From the NCBI GenBank assembly GCA_038216655.1, contig JBBQPZ010000008.1, forward strand, positions 101,819 to 165,818: a stretch of 64,000 bases of DNA, written 5' to 3'. Position numbers and translations under genes: made by a program. The notes under the pieces are model-generated. The model worked only from the letters and a program-made list of their open reading frames with translations, was not told the origin of the DNA and searched no databases. Of this stretch, positions 24,402 through 31,637 are shown piece after piece. The DNA comes from JAFDWR01 sp038216655. GTDB lineage: Bacteria > Armatimonadota > Fimbriimonadia > Fimbriimonadales > Fimbriimonadaceae. Position 1 is the stretch's first letter; the number at the start of each line of letters is the position of its first letter.

Positions 24402-25088
24402 ATGTACGTTCCGAACTATGTCCCGGAACCGATCGAGATTTCCGACAACGTGACGCTGCGGCCATACAGTCAGCGGGTGACGTTTCTTCGTCGGGTCTTG
24501 GCGTTGCACTTTGCGACGCTTGGGATCTTGGCGGGGCTCGCCGCGCTGCACGGCCCGAATATTTCGCTGCCCACCGCGGGCGTGCAGGTGGTGGTGTATC
24601 TGCTCGTGTTGAGCATCCTGCGCATCCGGACGCGAGGGACTCGGTACGACGCGCTGTTCTCCAACGCGCTGTTTCCGTTCTTGTTGATCGGTTTGTCGTT
24701 CGTGATCCGAGACTGGGTGGAGGCGGGACTTCCGCTTTGGGCGTTGCTGATCGGTGCCTTTTGTGCCTTGATGTACGCCCTGCTTTGCGGGCGGGACTAC
24801 AGCTTCGTCGGACAGTGGTTCCTATCGATGATCGTGTCCAGCGTCGTTATCGCGGGCATCATCAATGCCGTCGGCTTTGATGCCGTTCGCGCCACTCAGG
24901 CGCTGGCGCTGAATATGGGCTATCTCACGTATGTGGTGTACGACAGTGCTTCGCTTCTCGCTCGGCGGCGGATCGGGGAGGAGTTGACGGCGGTGGTGGA
25001 CTTGTATCGGGACGTGCTTAATTTTGGTGGCTACACGGTTCGGTGCCTTCGGCATTGGAAGAAGCATCGCATCTGGACGGCACGATGA
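24402..25088 (+). CDS. Divergent Bax-inhibitor-1 (TMBIM)-like membrane protein
   Basis: 228 residues with 6-7 hydrophobic segments between ~31 and ~180 and a basic C-terminus. The identification rests on the C-terminal part: YVVYDSASLL (Asp181) followed by AVVDLYRDVLNFGGYTVR (Asp204), which matches the TMBIM end pattern of a YD motif and a LYLDFINLF-like helix. In Bacillus YetJ the two aspartates form the pH-sensing pair of a calcium leak channel; both are present here. The rest is divergent, so a remote homologue or another small membrane family remains possible. Overlaps the P-II gene by ATGA, an unusual partner since P-II genes normally pair with ammonium channels. Confidence 0.55.
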   Translation: MYVPNYVPEPIEISDNVTLRPYSQRVTFLRRVLALHFATLGILAGLAALHGPNISLPTAGVQVVVYLLVLSILRIRTRGTRYDALFSNALFPFLLIGLSFVIRDWVEAGLPLWALLIGAFCALMYALLCGRDYSFVGQWFLSMIVSSVVIAGIINAVGFDAVRATQALALNMGYLTYVVYDSASLLARRRIGEELTAVVDLYRDVLNFGGYTVRCLRHWKKHRIWTAR

Positions 25089-25423
25089 TTCGGTTTACTT
25101 GTTACATCCGGCCGCATCGCCTTGAGGCGGTGAAATCGGCGTTGGCGGTGCTCGGGATCAGCGGGATGAGCGTATCGGATGTTCGTGGCTCGGGGAATTC
25201 GGCGGAGGTCTCCCAGTGGTTGGGGGGAGCCGAGCAACTTGTGTCTTTGCCGATTCGCAGTAAGATCGTCGTGGTGGCTCCGGACGATTTGTTGGAGTCG
25301 ATGATCGAGGCCGTTACCGCAAACGCAAGGACCGGCGAGTCGGGCGACGGTAAGATATTCGTCGAGAGAGTACAGGACGCTATTCGCATTCGCACGGAAG
25401 AACGTGGGGATGCGGCGATATAA
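25085..25423 (+). CDS. P-II-family signal transduction protein
   Basis: 112 residues from the ATG at 25085, which overlaps the stop of the membrane-protein gene; a longer in-frame start at 25043 lies in that gene. The P-II hallmarks are clear: B-loop TGESGDGKIFV (83-93) and C-terminal VQDAIRIRTEERGDAAI (96-112). The T-loop region (SGNSAEVSQWLGGAEQLVS, 36-54) has no Tyr at the position uridylylated in GlnB/GlnK (a Leu or Trp instead), so classical GlnD control is unlikely. P-II trimers bind ATP/ADP and 2-oxoglutarate and usually gate AmtB or GlnA/GlnE. Here the coupled partner is the BI-1-like membrane protein, hence a different target is inferred. Confidence 0.85.
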   Translation: MIRFTCYIRPHRLEAVKSALAVLGISGMSVSDVRGSGNSAEVSQWLGGAEQLVSLPIRSKIVVVAPDDLLESMIEAVTANARTGESGDGKIFVERVQDAIRIRTEERGDAAI

Positions 25424-25424
25424 T
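25419..25424 (+). promoter_or_regulatory. TATAAT -10 box at the end of the P-II gene
   Basis: A consensus TATAAT overlaps the P-II stop codon, 57 nt before the ATG of the TPR gene, with GGAAGGA in the leader. No good -35 at 17 nt. Could drive the TPR gene separately. Confidence 0.4.
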
Positions 25425-25481
25425 CGAATGCTTTTCGGCTTTTTCGCGTCCGTTAGGAAGGATTAGCTCAGGACACATCGA

Positions 25482-27296
25482 ATGATTACCGCTCTTATTG
25501 TTGCCTACACGTTGTCGCGCCCCGGCTTGCCGTCGGAAACGCCGGCGCCATTCCTCGAATACACGGTCGCGCCCATAACGCTCCGCGTCAACGCCAAACC
25601 TGGCGATGTCGTTCGCGGCACGAAGGCGTTCCGCGTTGTGGTGGACACCGACGAAGTGGTGAACCAGGTTGAATTTTATGTCAATGGTCAACTTCGCAAG
25701 ACCGACGAGAGCTCGCCTTACGACTTCGAGCTGAACACGCTTGAGGAAGCGGACGGTGCGATCAAGGTCAAGTTCGTGGCCTATACTGCGCTGAGCCACA
25801 AGGCCGACAAGGAGCTGACGCTCAGCATCAACAACGAGGTCGGGCTCGGTGCCGAGGCGCACGTCAAGAAGGCGAAAGAGCTTTTGGTCGGCGGCGACTA
25901 CGATGGCGCACTGACCGAAGGACGGATCGCGCTCAAGGCTCAAAAGGACTACGTCCCGGCGCGGGTTGTGCTGGCGCGCGCCTTCCTCGGAAAGGGGATT
26001 CTTGACGAGGCTCTGAACAATGCCCAGGAAGCAGTTGCGACTGACCCGAAGAATGTGGAAGCGCTTGACGTCCAGGCCGTGATCGCCTTGCAGCAGGCGT
26101 TCAGCACCTTCAATTCAGGGGGCGATCGTAAAGAGACGATGACCTCGATCAAGAATTCGATGATCACGGCAGTCAACGCGCGGCGCGCGGTGCTCGACCA
26201 GATGGTCGACAATGCGAAGCTTGATCCGGCCAACCCAGTGCCTTACGCCGACCTGGCGATCAAGGCGGGCCGGTATCCGGCGGCGATCTCGGCGTTGCTT
26301 CCGGTATTCCGGGCGGACAACCGCAAGGTTGATGTTGGCAACCGTTTAGCGTTCGCTCAGATGCGGGCGCTGCGTATGACGGATGCGAACGCGACGATGA
26401 GTCTTGTGATGAAGTACGGCCAGCCAGATGCATATTCTTACGCTTTGCTCGGCGTGCTCTCCTTCGAGAAGGGCGATGTGGCCGCTTCGGATGAGGCGAT
26501 CAAGCAGGCGTTGCTGAATGACATCTCCAACATCGGTTTGAAGACGGCACAGGCGTACATCGCGCTTCGGCGTAACAAGCCGGCCACGCTGCAGCCGATC
26601 GCCCGCGAGCTGTCTAAGGAAGAGGGGCAGCGCACCGAAGTGGACTACTTCCTGAGCTCGCTGTACTACCGCGTGAAGGATTACTCCAACAGCCGCAAGT
26701 TCTTCGAGCGAGCGCTAATGGCGGAACCGACTAACGTCGACATGTACGTCGAGCAGGCGAACCAGGCGATCTTGATCTCCACGGACAGCAAGCTGGCTCC
26801 GCAGGGATCGGACCCGAAGAAGGAGAGCGAGTTGCAGCTTGAGGTGGCGCATAACTACCTCGAAGTCGCACGGCTCGCTCGACCGGAGTCGCCGCAGGCG
26901 CTCACTGGCTTGGCGATTGTGGCGATGCTTCAGAACAACTCGGCGGACGCGGTGAAGTACGGCGAGGCGGCGATGGCTGCGGGTCCGGAGTACACACCGG
27001 GTCTATACACCTACGCCGGTGCGATGCAGAAGCAGATTGCGCGCCTCCAGTCTCGGGCCACGGAGAATCGCCGCTTGGCGGACGGGGCCGGTGCCGACAA
27101 GGGCCGCGAGCTTCGGGCTCAGGCGGCGGATTGGGAGCACCAGGCATCGGACATGATTCGCGCTTCGCAGAACCTACTGATCAAGGCGGGCAAGCTCGAT
27201 CCGACGGACCTCGGCGGTCGCGAGGCCCCGGACGGTCCGGCGGCCTTCCGCTACTACTCGCGCCACGGGCAGACGCCGGTGATGACCGCGCCTTAG
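25482..27296 (+). CDS. Large TPR protein with N-terminal Ig-like domain
   Basis: 604 residues. A short hydrophobic start (MITALIVAYTLSRPGLP) may be a signal peptide, but it is weak. Residues ~30-120 look like a bacterial Ig/cadherin-like sandwich (NQVEFYVNGQLRKTDESSPYDFELNT, the Big_9 style). From ~125 to the end come helical repeats with TPR spacing (AKELLVGGDYDGALTEGRIAL, ARAFLGKGILDEALNNAQEAV, SSLYYRVKDYSNSRKFFERAL). It is a protein-protein scaffold, probably in the periplasm or anchored at the membrane. Followed by a strong terminator. No partner indicated. Confidence 0.72.
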   Translation: MITALIVAYTLSRPGLPSETPAPFLEYTVAPITLRVNAKPGDVVRGTKAFRVVVDTDEVVNQVEFYVNGQLRKTDESSPYDFELNTLEEADGAIKVKFVAYTALSHKADKELTLSINNEVGLGAEAHVKKAKELLVGGDYDGALTEGRIALKAQKDYVPARVVLARAFLGKGILDEALNNAQEAVATDPKNVEALDVQAVIALQQAFSTFNSGGDRKETMTSIKNSMITAVNARRAVLDQMVDNAKLDPANPVPYADLAIKAGRYPAAISALLPVFRADNRKVDVGNRLAFAQMRALRMTDANATMSLVMKYGQPDAYSYALLGVLSFEKGDVAASDEAIKQALLNDISNIGLKTAQAYIALRRNKPATLQPIARELSKEEGQRTEVDYFLSSLYYRVKDYSNSRKFFERALMAEPTNVDMYVEQANQAILISTDSKLAPQGSDPKKESELQLEVAHNYLEVARLARPESPQALTGLAIVAMLQNNSADAVKYGEAAMAAGPEYTPGLYTYAGAMQKQIARLQSRATENRRLADGAGADKGRELRAQAADWEHQASDMIRASQNLLIKAGKLDPTDLGGREAPDGPAAFRYYSRHGQTPVMTAP

Positions 27297-27320
27297 TTCT
27301 TGGTCGCTCTGGCTCTGAGA

Positions 27321-27358
27321 CGCGGATGGCGATTTTTGCCATCCGCGTTTTCTTTTTT
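27321..27358 (+). terminator. Rho-independent terminator
   Basis: Perfect 10-bp stem CGCGGATGGC / GCCATCCGCG with loop GATTTTT, followed by TTTTCTTTTTT, 24 nt after the TPR gene stop. The best intrinsic terminator in the window. Confidence 0.92.
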
Positions 27359-27464
27359 GGGTTGCGATCTCACTCGGTTAGGTTCAACTCTCACTTTCTC
27401 ACTCTCACTTTCCTTGAAGACTAGGCCCTGACGCGAATAGCCTTACGAGCGGCGGTGATGCTCG

Positions 27465-27550
27465 ACCCCTCCGGGGTCGGAGTTGGGGTGCCCTAACCCG
27501 GGGTCACCGGAGTGACCGCCGGGCTATTTTCTGTCACCCCTCCGGGGTGG
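27465..27550 (+). repeat. Dispersed repeat, copy B
   Basis: CCCCTCCGGGGTCGG, CCCGGGGTCACCGGAGTGACC, GCCGGGCTATTTTCTGTCAC and CCCTCCGGGGTG correspond block by block to the minus strand of 13266-13354. Two palindromic CCCCTCCGGGG-type cores flank a palindromic GGTCAC..GTGACC centre. Blocks of this kind recur between genes in planctomycetes and related phyla. Confidence 0.8.
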
Positions 27551-27560
27551 GGCTTCGGAC

Positions 27561-27772
27561 GGCAAGCAGGGTGGGAGTAGTTCGGCAAACCGAGGTGGGA
27601 AGTAGTTTGGCAAACCGGGGTGGGAAATAGTTCGTCAAGCAGGGCGGAAGTCGTTTTGGCAAGCGGGGCGAAGTCGTTCGGCAGGCGAAGGGGAGGATCG
27701 GGTGGCAAGCAGGGCGGAGATTCAGGCTGTAAACGGAGTTGGGATTCGGGCAGTAAACGGGGGAGAGTCGCG
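27561..27772 (+). repeat. Degenerate minisatellite, about 9 units of 22-25 bp
   Basis: Unit consensus about GGCAAACNGGGTGGGAAGTAG plus TTC. Unit starts: 27561, 27584, 27609, 27634, 27658, 27680, 27703, 27728, 27751. The first four agree best, then divergence rises. Units vary in length and there is no constant repeat/unique spacer alternation, so it is not CRISPR. Overlapping minus-strand ORFs read as Pro/Leu/Thr-rich repeats and are not called. The rest of the gap 27359-28016 shows no further gene. Confidence 0.75.
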
Positions 27773-28016
27773 CAGCGTGGGGGCACTTTGCCCGATCCTC
27801 ACATCGCCTCCCAGATGAGCCAGCGGTTAGCAGTTTCGGGCTGAAGTCCGACATACGGATGGCGGAATGAATTTCGCGCTCCGTTGTCCGGTAGCAGTTC
27901 GCATCTTATGAGACGGCAGCAGGGGAAATAGTCAACCAGTTCTTCCCTTTCCCTTCTTCTGATCGGGGGGCGAACCGCGACGCCGCGATCCTGCGGTACA
28001 ATTCCCAACCGGTCGG

Positions 28017-28093
28017 CGGGGCGTGGCGCAGTTTGGTAGCGCGCTTCCATGGGGTGGAAGAGGTCGCACGTTCGAATCGTGTCGCCCCGACCA
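28017..28093 (+). tRNA. tRNA-Pro (anticodon GGG), CCA encoded
   Basis: Cloverleaf: acceptor CGGGGCG (28017-28023) with CGCCCCG (28083-28089); D-arm GCGC AGTTTGGTA GCGC; anticodon stem CTTCC/GGAAG around ATGGGGT, giving GGG for CCC codons; T-arm GCACG TTCGAAT CGTGT; discriminator A 28090 and CCA 28091-28093. C1-G72 is usual for bacterial tRNA-Pro. A TACAAT at 27997-28002 may be its -10. A degraded foreign gene lies directly downstream, consistent with use of the tRNA as an integration site. Confidence 0.95.
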
Positions 28094-28184
28094 GAATTTG
28101 AACCTAAATTACCAGGTTCGACACCCCGATTCTCCTCCTCATGAAGGCTCAGGTCACCGTTACGGTCACCGTTCGGCCAAAAAC

Positions 28185-28204
28185 ACGTAGACTATAATCT
28201 ACGT
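28185..28204. promoter_or_regulatory. Perfect palindrome ACGTAGA-N6-TCTACGT containing TATAAT
   Basis: ACGTAGA (28185-28191) and TCTACGT (28198-28204) are exact inverted repeats; TATAAT spans 28193-28198. It sits between tRNA-Pro and the helicase fragment, where an operator over a -10 box would fit a regulated promoter of a former mobile element. Confidence 0.45.
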
Positions 28205-28668
28205 ATGGACGCAGTCACCGCCAAACGTCAAAGGGCCGACCTTGGGACGACCCAAACGTGTACTTCGCCTATATTGATAAGAGCATGGGGAGCAAGGTCC
28301 AGATTGAGCAACTAATCGGCCGCGTTCTACGCCAACCAGGAGCGACTCACTACGCACATCCAATTCTCAATACCGCACACTTCTACGTTAGAGTTGATAA
28401 GAAGAGCGCGTTTCAAGAGGTCCTATCCCAAGTTGAAGCAGGGCTGGGCGACACGGATGGCGAAGTGCGGATGACCAGTTATGAGACCAAAGAGCAGAAA
28501 TCTAAGGCTCACGTTGCGCCTAGAAAGAAGCTTCTCCTCGAGCATATATCCTTCGATCAGCGGGGGCCGAATCCATCGCGATCGGGCGATATATCAGGGA
28601 CGGCACCGGTGGAGGCATATTTGCGCGGCATTCGCAACCAATCGAACATCCGACTAAGGCTGTGGTAG
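28198..28668 (+). pseudogene. Fragment of a type III restriction enzyme/DEAD-box helicase subunit
   Basis: The frame opens after a stop at 28195 and reads WDDPNVYFAYIDKSMGS, then KVQIEQLIGRVLRQPGA, which is helicase motif VI (QxxGRxxR) of type III restriction Res subunits and related helicases. ILNTAHFYVRVDKKS follows as in that family. The Walker A and DEAD motifs that should lie several hundred residues upstream are absent; tRNA-Pro is there instead. The C-terminus (FDQRGPNPSRSGDISG, then LRLW) stops far short of the family length. So it is a remnant cut at both ends, probably left by an element that entered at the tRNA. Codon use is less GC-rich than neighbours. Confidence 0.75.
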
Positions 28669-28710
28669 GGTGAAGGATCGGGCCCGCCCAATGAGCCTGC
28701 GATTGACGCG

Positions 28711-31635
28711 ATGAAGTCCTCGATTCCAATCTTCCTCCTCGCTCTCGGAGTGTTGGGTTACGCCGCGATTCCGAACCAGACCGCGGGGGCGAAAGGTCAG
28801 GAAGTGAACTTCGATCGGGACGTGATGCCGATTCTCGGGCAGAAGTGTTTCAAGTGCCACGGACCTGATGCGGCGAAGGTTGCGGGGGGCTTGCGACTGG
28901 ATTCCTTCAACGGGGCGACGAAGATGATCGGGGACGACACCCCGATTGTCCCGGGTAAGCCCGAGGCCTCTTTCCTGATGGAGCGGATCACCGCGAAGGA
29001 CCCCGCGAACCGGATGCCGCCGCCTGATTCCGGGGTAAAGCCACTTACCGTCGAGCAGATCGAGACGCTGCGTCAGTGGATCAAGCAAGGGGCCAAGTAT
29101 GAGAAGCACTGGTCCTATGAGCCGCCGGTGATGCCGAAGATGCCGACGGTTCGCATGCCCGCGTGGTGCAAGAACCCGATCGATCGGTTGGTGCTTGGCA
29201 AGCTGGAGGCGGATGGGCTTGAGCCGGAGCCGGAGGCAGATAAGAACACGCTCGCGATCCGGGCGGCGGAGTCGCTAACTGGCCTGCCGCCCAGCCCTGC
29301 GGAGCTTGCGGCTTATCGCCAGGATTCGAAGCCGGGTGCCTATGAGCGGTATGTGGATCGGCTGTTGGCCAAGCCCCAGTTCGGCGAGCACGAGGCTCGG
29401 TATTGGCTCGATGCGGTGCGCTACGGCGACACGCACGGGCTGCAGCTCGACAACGAGCGTGGGGTGTTTCCGTATCGTGACTGGGTGATCCGGGCGTACA
29501 ACCAGGATCTTCCGTACGACAAGTTCGTGCTCTGGCAGTTGGCGGGTGATCTGCTTCCCAAACCGACGACCGAGCAGCTCATTGCCACGGGCTATATCCG
29601 CATGAATCTGACCTCGAATGAAGGGGGAGCGATCGCGGAGGAGTTTCTCGCTCGAAACACTTTTGATCGCGTGGATACGACGAGCACGGTGCTGATGGGT
29701 TTGACGGTGCAGTGCGCGAAGTGCCACGACCACAAATACGACCCGATCAAGCAGAAGGATTATTACGGGATGTACGCGTTCTTCGACTCCACGAAGGACG
29801 AGCCGCTGGACGGGAACATCACCTTGCCACCGCCGGTGGTGCGGGCGGCGACGCCCGAGCAGGAAGCGCGGATTTCCGTGCTGAACGCGGTTGTGGATCG
29901 ACTTCGCGGCGAGGTTGACCCTGCCGCGGTGGTCGCTTACTTCGAGAAGAACCGAACCCCTGTTCCGGCGTCGCGGGATTGGCAGATTAGCCACGTGTTC
30001 TCCTCAAAGACATTCGACGAGGCTTTCGACGCGGTCGAGCCGCCGGAGCCCGGGCAGAACGGGATCACGCAGTGGAAACCGCTAAAATTCGAGGTCGGGA
30101 AGGACCATCCGAGTCTGATCGGCAAGGACAACTCGTCGGTTTACGTCAAAGGAACGGTGACTTTGGCAGCGGCGCGGACAGTCAACTTCGGGGTGTCGAG
30201 CGACGACGCGGTGAAGGTCTGGCTCAATGGGAAGCTGATCCACTCGCACAAGATCGGGCGAGGATTGAATGAAGGAATCGACCCGGTGAAGGGGGATTTT
30301 CGGGCGGGAGATAACGAGTTGCTCGTCAAGGTTGTGAACGGCAGCGGTCCGGATGGGTTGAACGTCCGGCTGGCGGACGCGACGGCGCTGCGTATCGACG
30401 CGGCGCTCTCGGTCTTTCGGAAGATGCCATCGGATGCCAGTTCTAGGCTGAATCTGGAAGCGCTCTATTTGGAGGCTGGGCCTGCGACGCCGGAGGCTTT
30501 GAAGTATCGGCAAGCGGTGAAGAGTCGAGATGAAGTGAACACGTTGATTCCGATGAGTTTGATCGCGCAGGAGCTTGACGTTCCGCGTCCCACGTTCATT
30601 CTCAAGCGCGGGCAATACGATCAGAAGGGGGACGCGGTGACGCGGCATCTGCCGGCGATTCTCGGGACCTTGCCGGCGGGGGCTCCCGTGAATCGGCTCG
30701 GGTTTGCGCAGTGGCTTGTCGCTCCCTCCAATCCTTTGTTGGCCCGGGTCTTTGTCAATCGCGTCTGGCAGCAGCACTTCGGCACGGGGATCGTGAAGAC
30801 GGCGGAGGATTTTGGGAGTCAGGGCGAGTGGCCGTTGAACCAGCCGTTGCTCGACTATCTGGCGGTTAGCTTTCAACAGAACGGCTGGAGCGTCAAGAAG
30901 TTGAACCGTCTGATCGTGACGTCGGCGGCGTTCCGGCAGAGCTCGCGGATCACGGCGGCGAAGCTGACGAAAGATCCGGAGAACCGGCTTATCGCCCGCG
31001 GGCCTCGGTTCCGGCTAGATGCGGAGGTGATTCGGGACAAGGCGCTCTATGCGGGCGGGTTGTTGGTGGAGCAGTTGGGGGGTCGCGGGTTCAAGCCGTA
31101 CCAGCCGAACGGGATTTGGGAGGGCGCGTCGGACCCGGCGAGTTCGACCCACGACTACGCTCAGGACCATGGCAATTCCATTTACCGCCGGAGTATGTAC
31201 ATGTTCTGGAAGCGGACGGCACCCCCGCCTGCGATGCTGAATTTCGATGCGCCCTTGCGTGACACGTGTATCGTACGGCGGGCATCGACGAACACGCCTT
31301 TGCAGGCGCTGACCACGGAGAACGAGACGGCGTTTCTGGAGGCGAGTCGGACAATGGCGCAGCGGGTGCTGGCGGTGAAGGGCGACGACGACCGGCGGTT
31401 GCGGGTCGCCTACGATTTGGCGCTGGGGCGCCCGCCTCGGCCGCCGGAAATCGCGGTGCTGAAAGGTGCGTTTGCGCAGTATCTCAAGAGGTATCGGGCC
31501 GATCCCGAAGCAGCGAGGAAGCTGCTAATGGTCGGCGAGGCACCGCGGTCCAAGTTACCGATAGCAGAGCAGGCGGCTTGGATGCTAATCTGTTCGACTT
31601 TGATGAACACCGACGAATTTCTGACCTTACATTAG
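28711..31635 (+). CDS. PSD1-type cytochrome c protein (PSCyt1-DUF1549-DUF1553)
   Basis: 974 residues. Signal peptide MKSSIPIFLLALGVLGYAA; haem-c site CFKCH (46-50) in a PSCyt1 domain (FDRDVMPILGQKCFKCH, NRMPPPDSGVKPLT). DUF1549 follows (ESLTGLPPSPAELAAY, YWLDAVRYGDTHG), with a second CxxCH in VQCAKCHDHKYDP. In the middle (~430-560) is a PA14/CBM-like beta-domain (VNFGVSSDDAVKVWLNGKLI). DUF1553 closes the protein (LAQWLVAPSNPLLARVFVNRVW; NGIWEGASDP; FDAPLRDTCIVRRASTNTPLQAL). Such proteins always pair with a DUF1501 protein, here 2 nt downstream. They are prominent in planctomycetes and verrucomicrobia; function is unproven, with a redox role in glycan degradation often proposed. Confidence 0.92.
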   Translation: MKSSIPIFLLALGVLGYAAIPNQTAGAKGQEVNFDRDVMPILGQKCFKCHGPDAAKVAGGLRLDSFNGATKMIGDDTPIVPGKPEASFLMERITAKDPANRMPPPDSGVKPLTVEQIETLRQWIKQGAKYEKHWSYEPPVMPKMPTVRMPAWCKNPIDRLVLGKLEADGLEPEPEADKNTLAIRAAESLTGLPPSPAELAAYRQDSKPGAYERYVDRLLAKPQFGEHEARYWLDAVRYGDTHGLQLDNERGVFPYRDWVIRAYNQDLPYDKFVLWQLAGDLLPKPTTEQLIATGYIRMNLTSNEGGAIAEEFLARNTFDRVDTTSTVLMGLTVQCAKCHDHKYDPIKQKDYYGMYAFFDSTKDEPLDGNITLPPPVVRAATPEQEARISVLNAVVDRLRGEVDPAAVVAYFEKNRTPVPASRDWQISHVFSSKTFDEAFDAVEPPEPGQNGITQWKPLKFEVGKDHPSLIGKDNSSVYVKGTVTLAAARTVNFGVSSDDAVKVWLNGKLIHSHKIGRGLNEGIDPVKGDFRAGDNELLVKVVNGSGPDGLNVRLADATALRIDAALSVFRKMPSDASSRLNLEALYLEAGPATPEALKYRQAVKSRDEVNTLIPMSLIAQELDVPRPTFILKRGQYDQKGDAVTRHLPAILGTLPAGAPVNRLGFAQWLVAPSNPLLARVFVNRVWQQHFGTGIVKTAEDFGSQGEWPLNQPLLDYLAVSFQQNGWSVKKLNRLIVTSAAFRQSSRITAAKLTKDPENRLIARGPRFRLDAEVIRDKALYAGGLLVEQLGGRGFKPYQPNGIWEGASDPASSTHDYAQDHGNSIYRRSMYMFWKRTAPPPAMLNFDAPLRDTCIVRRASTNTPLQALTTENETAFLEASRTMAQRVLAVKGDDDRRLRVAYDLALGRPPRPPEIAVLKGAFAQYLKRYRADPEAARKLLMVGEAPRSKLPIAEQAAWMLICSTLMNTDEFLTLH

Positions 31636-31637
31636 CC

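Noticed and set aside
27561..27772. Possible CRISPR array
   Set aside because: No alternation of constant repeats and unique spacers, unit length varies, and no cas gene is in the window.
27493..27854. Two overlapping minus-strand ORFs rich in Pro/Leu/Thr
   Set aside because: Read straight through the minisatellite and the dispersed repeat; repeat units vary in length so the frame is not kept.
31266..31637. Extension of the DUF1501 gene into the PSD1 gene
   Set aside because: Overlaps conserved DUF1553 coding sequence in another frame; the Tat signal starts just after ATG 31638.
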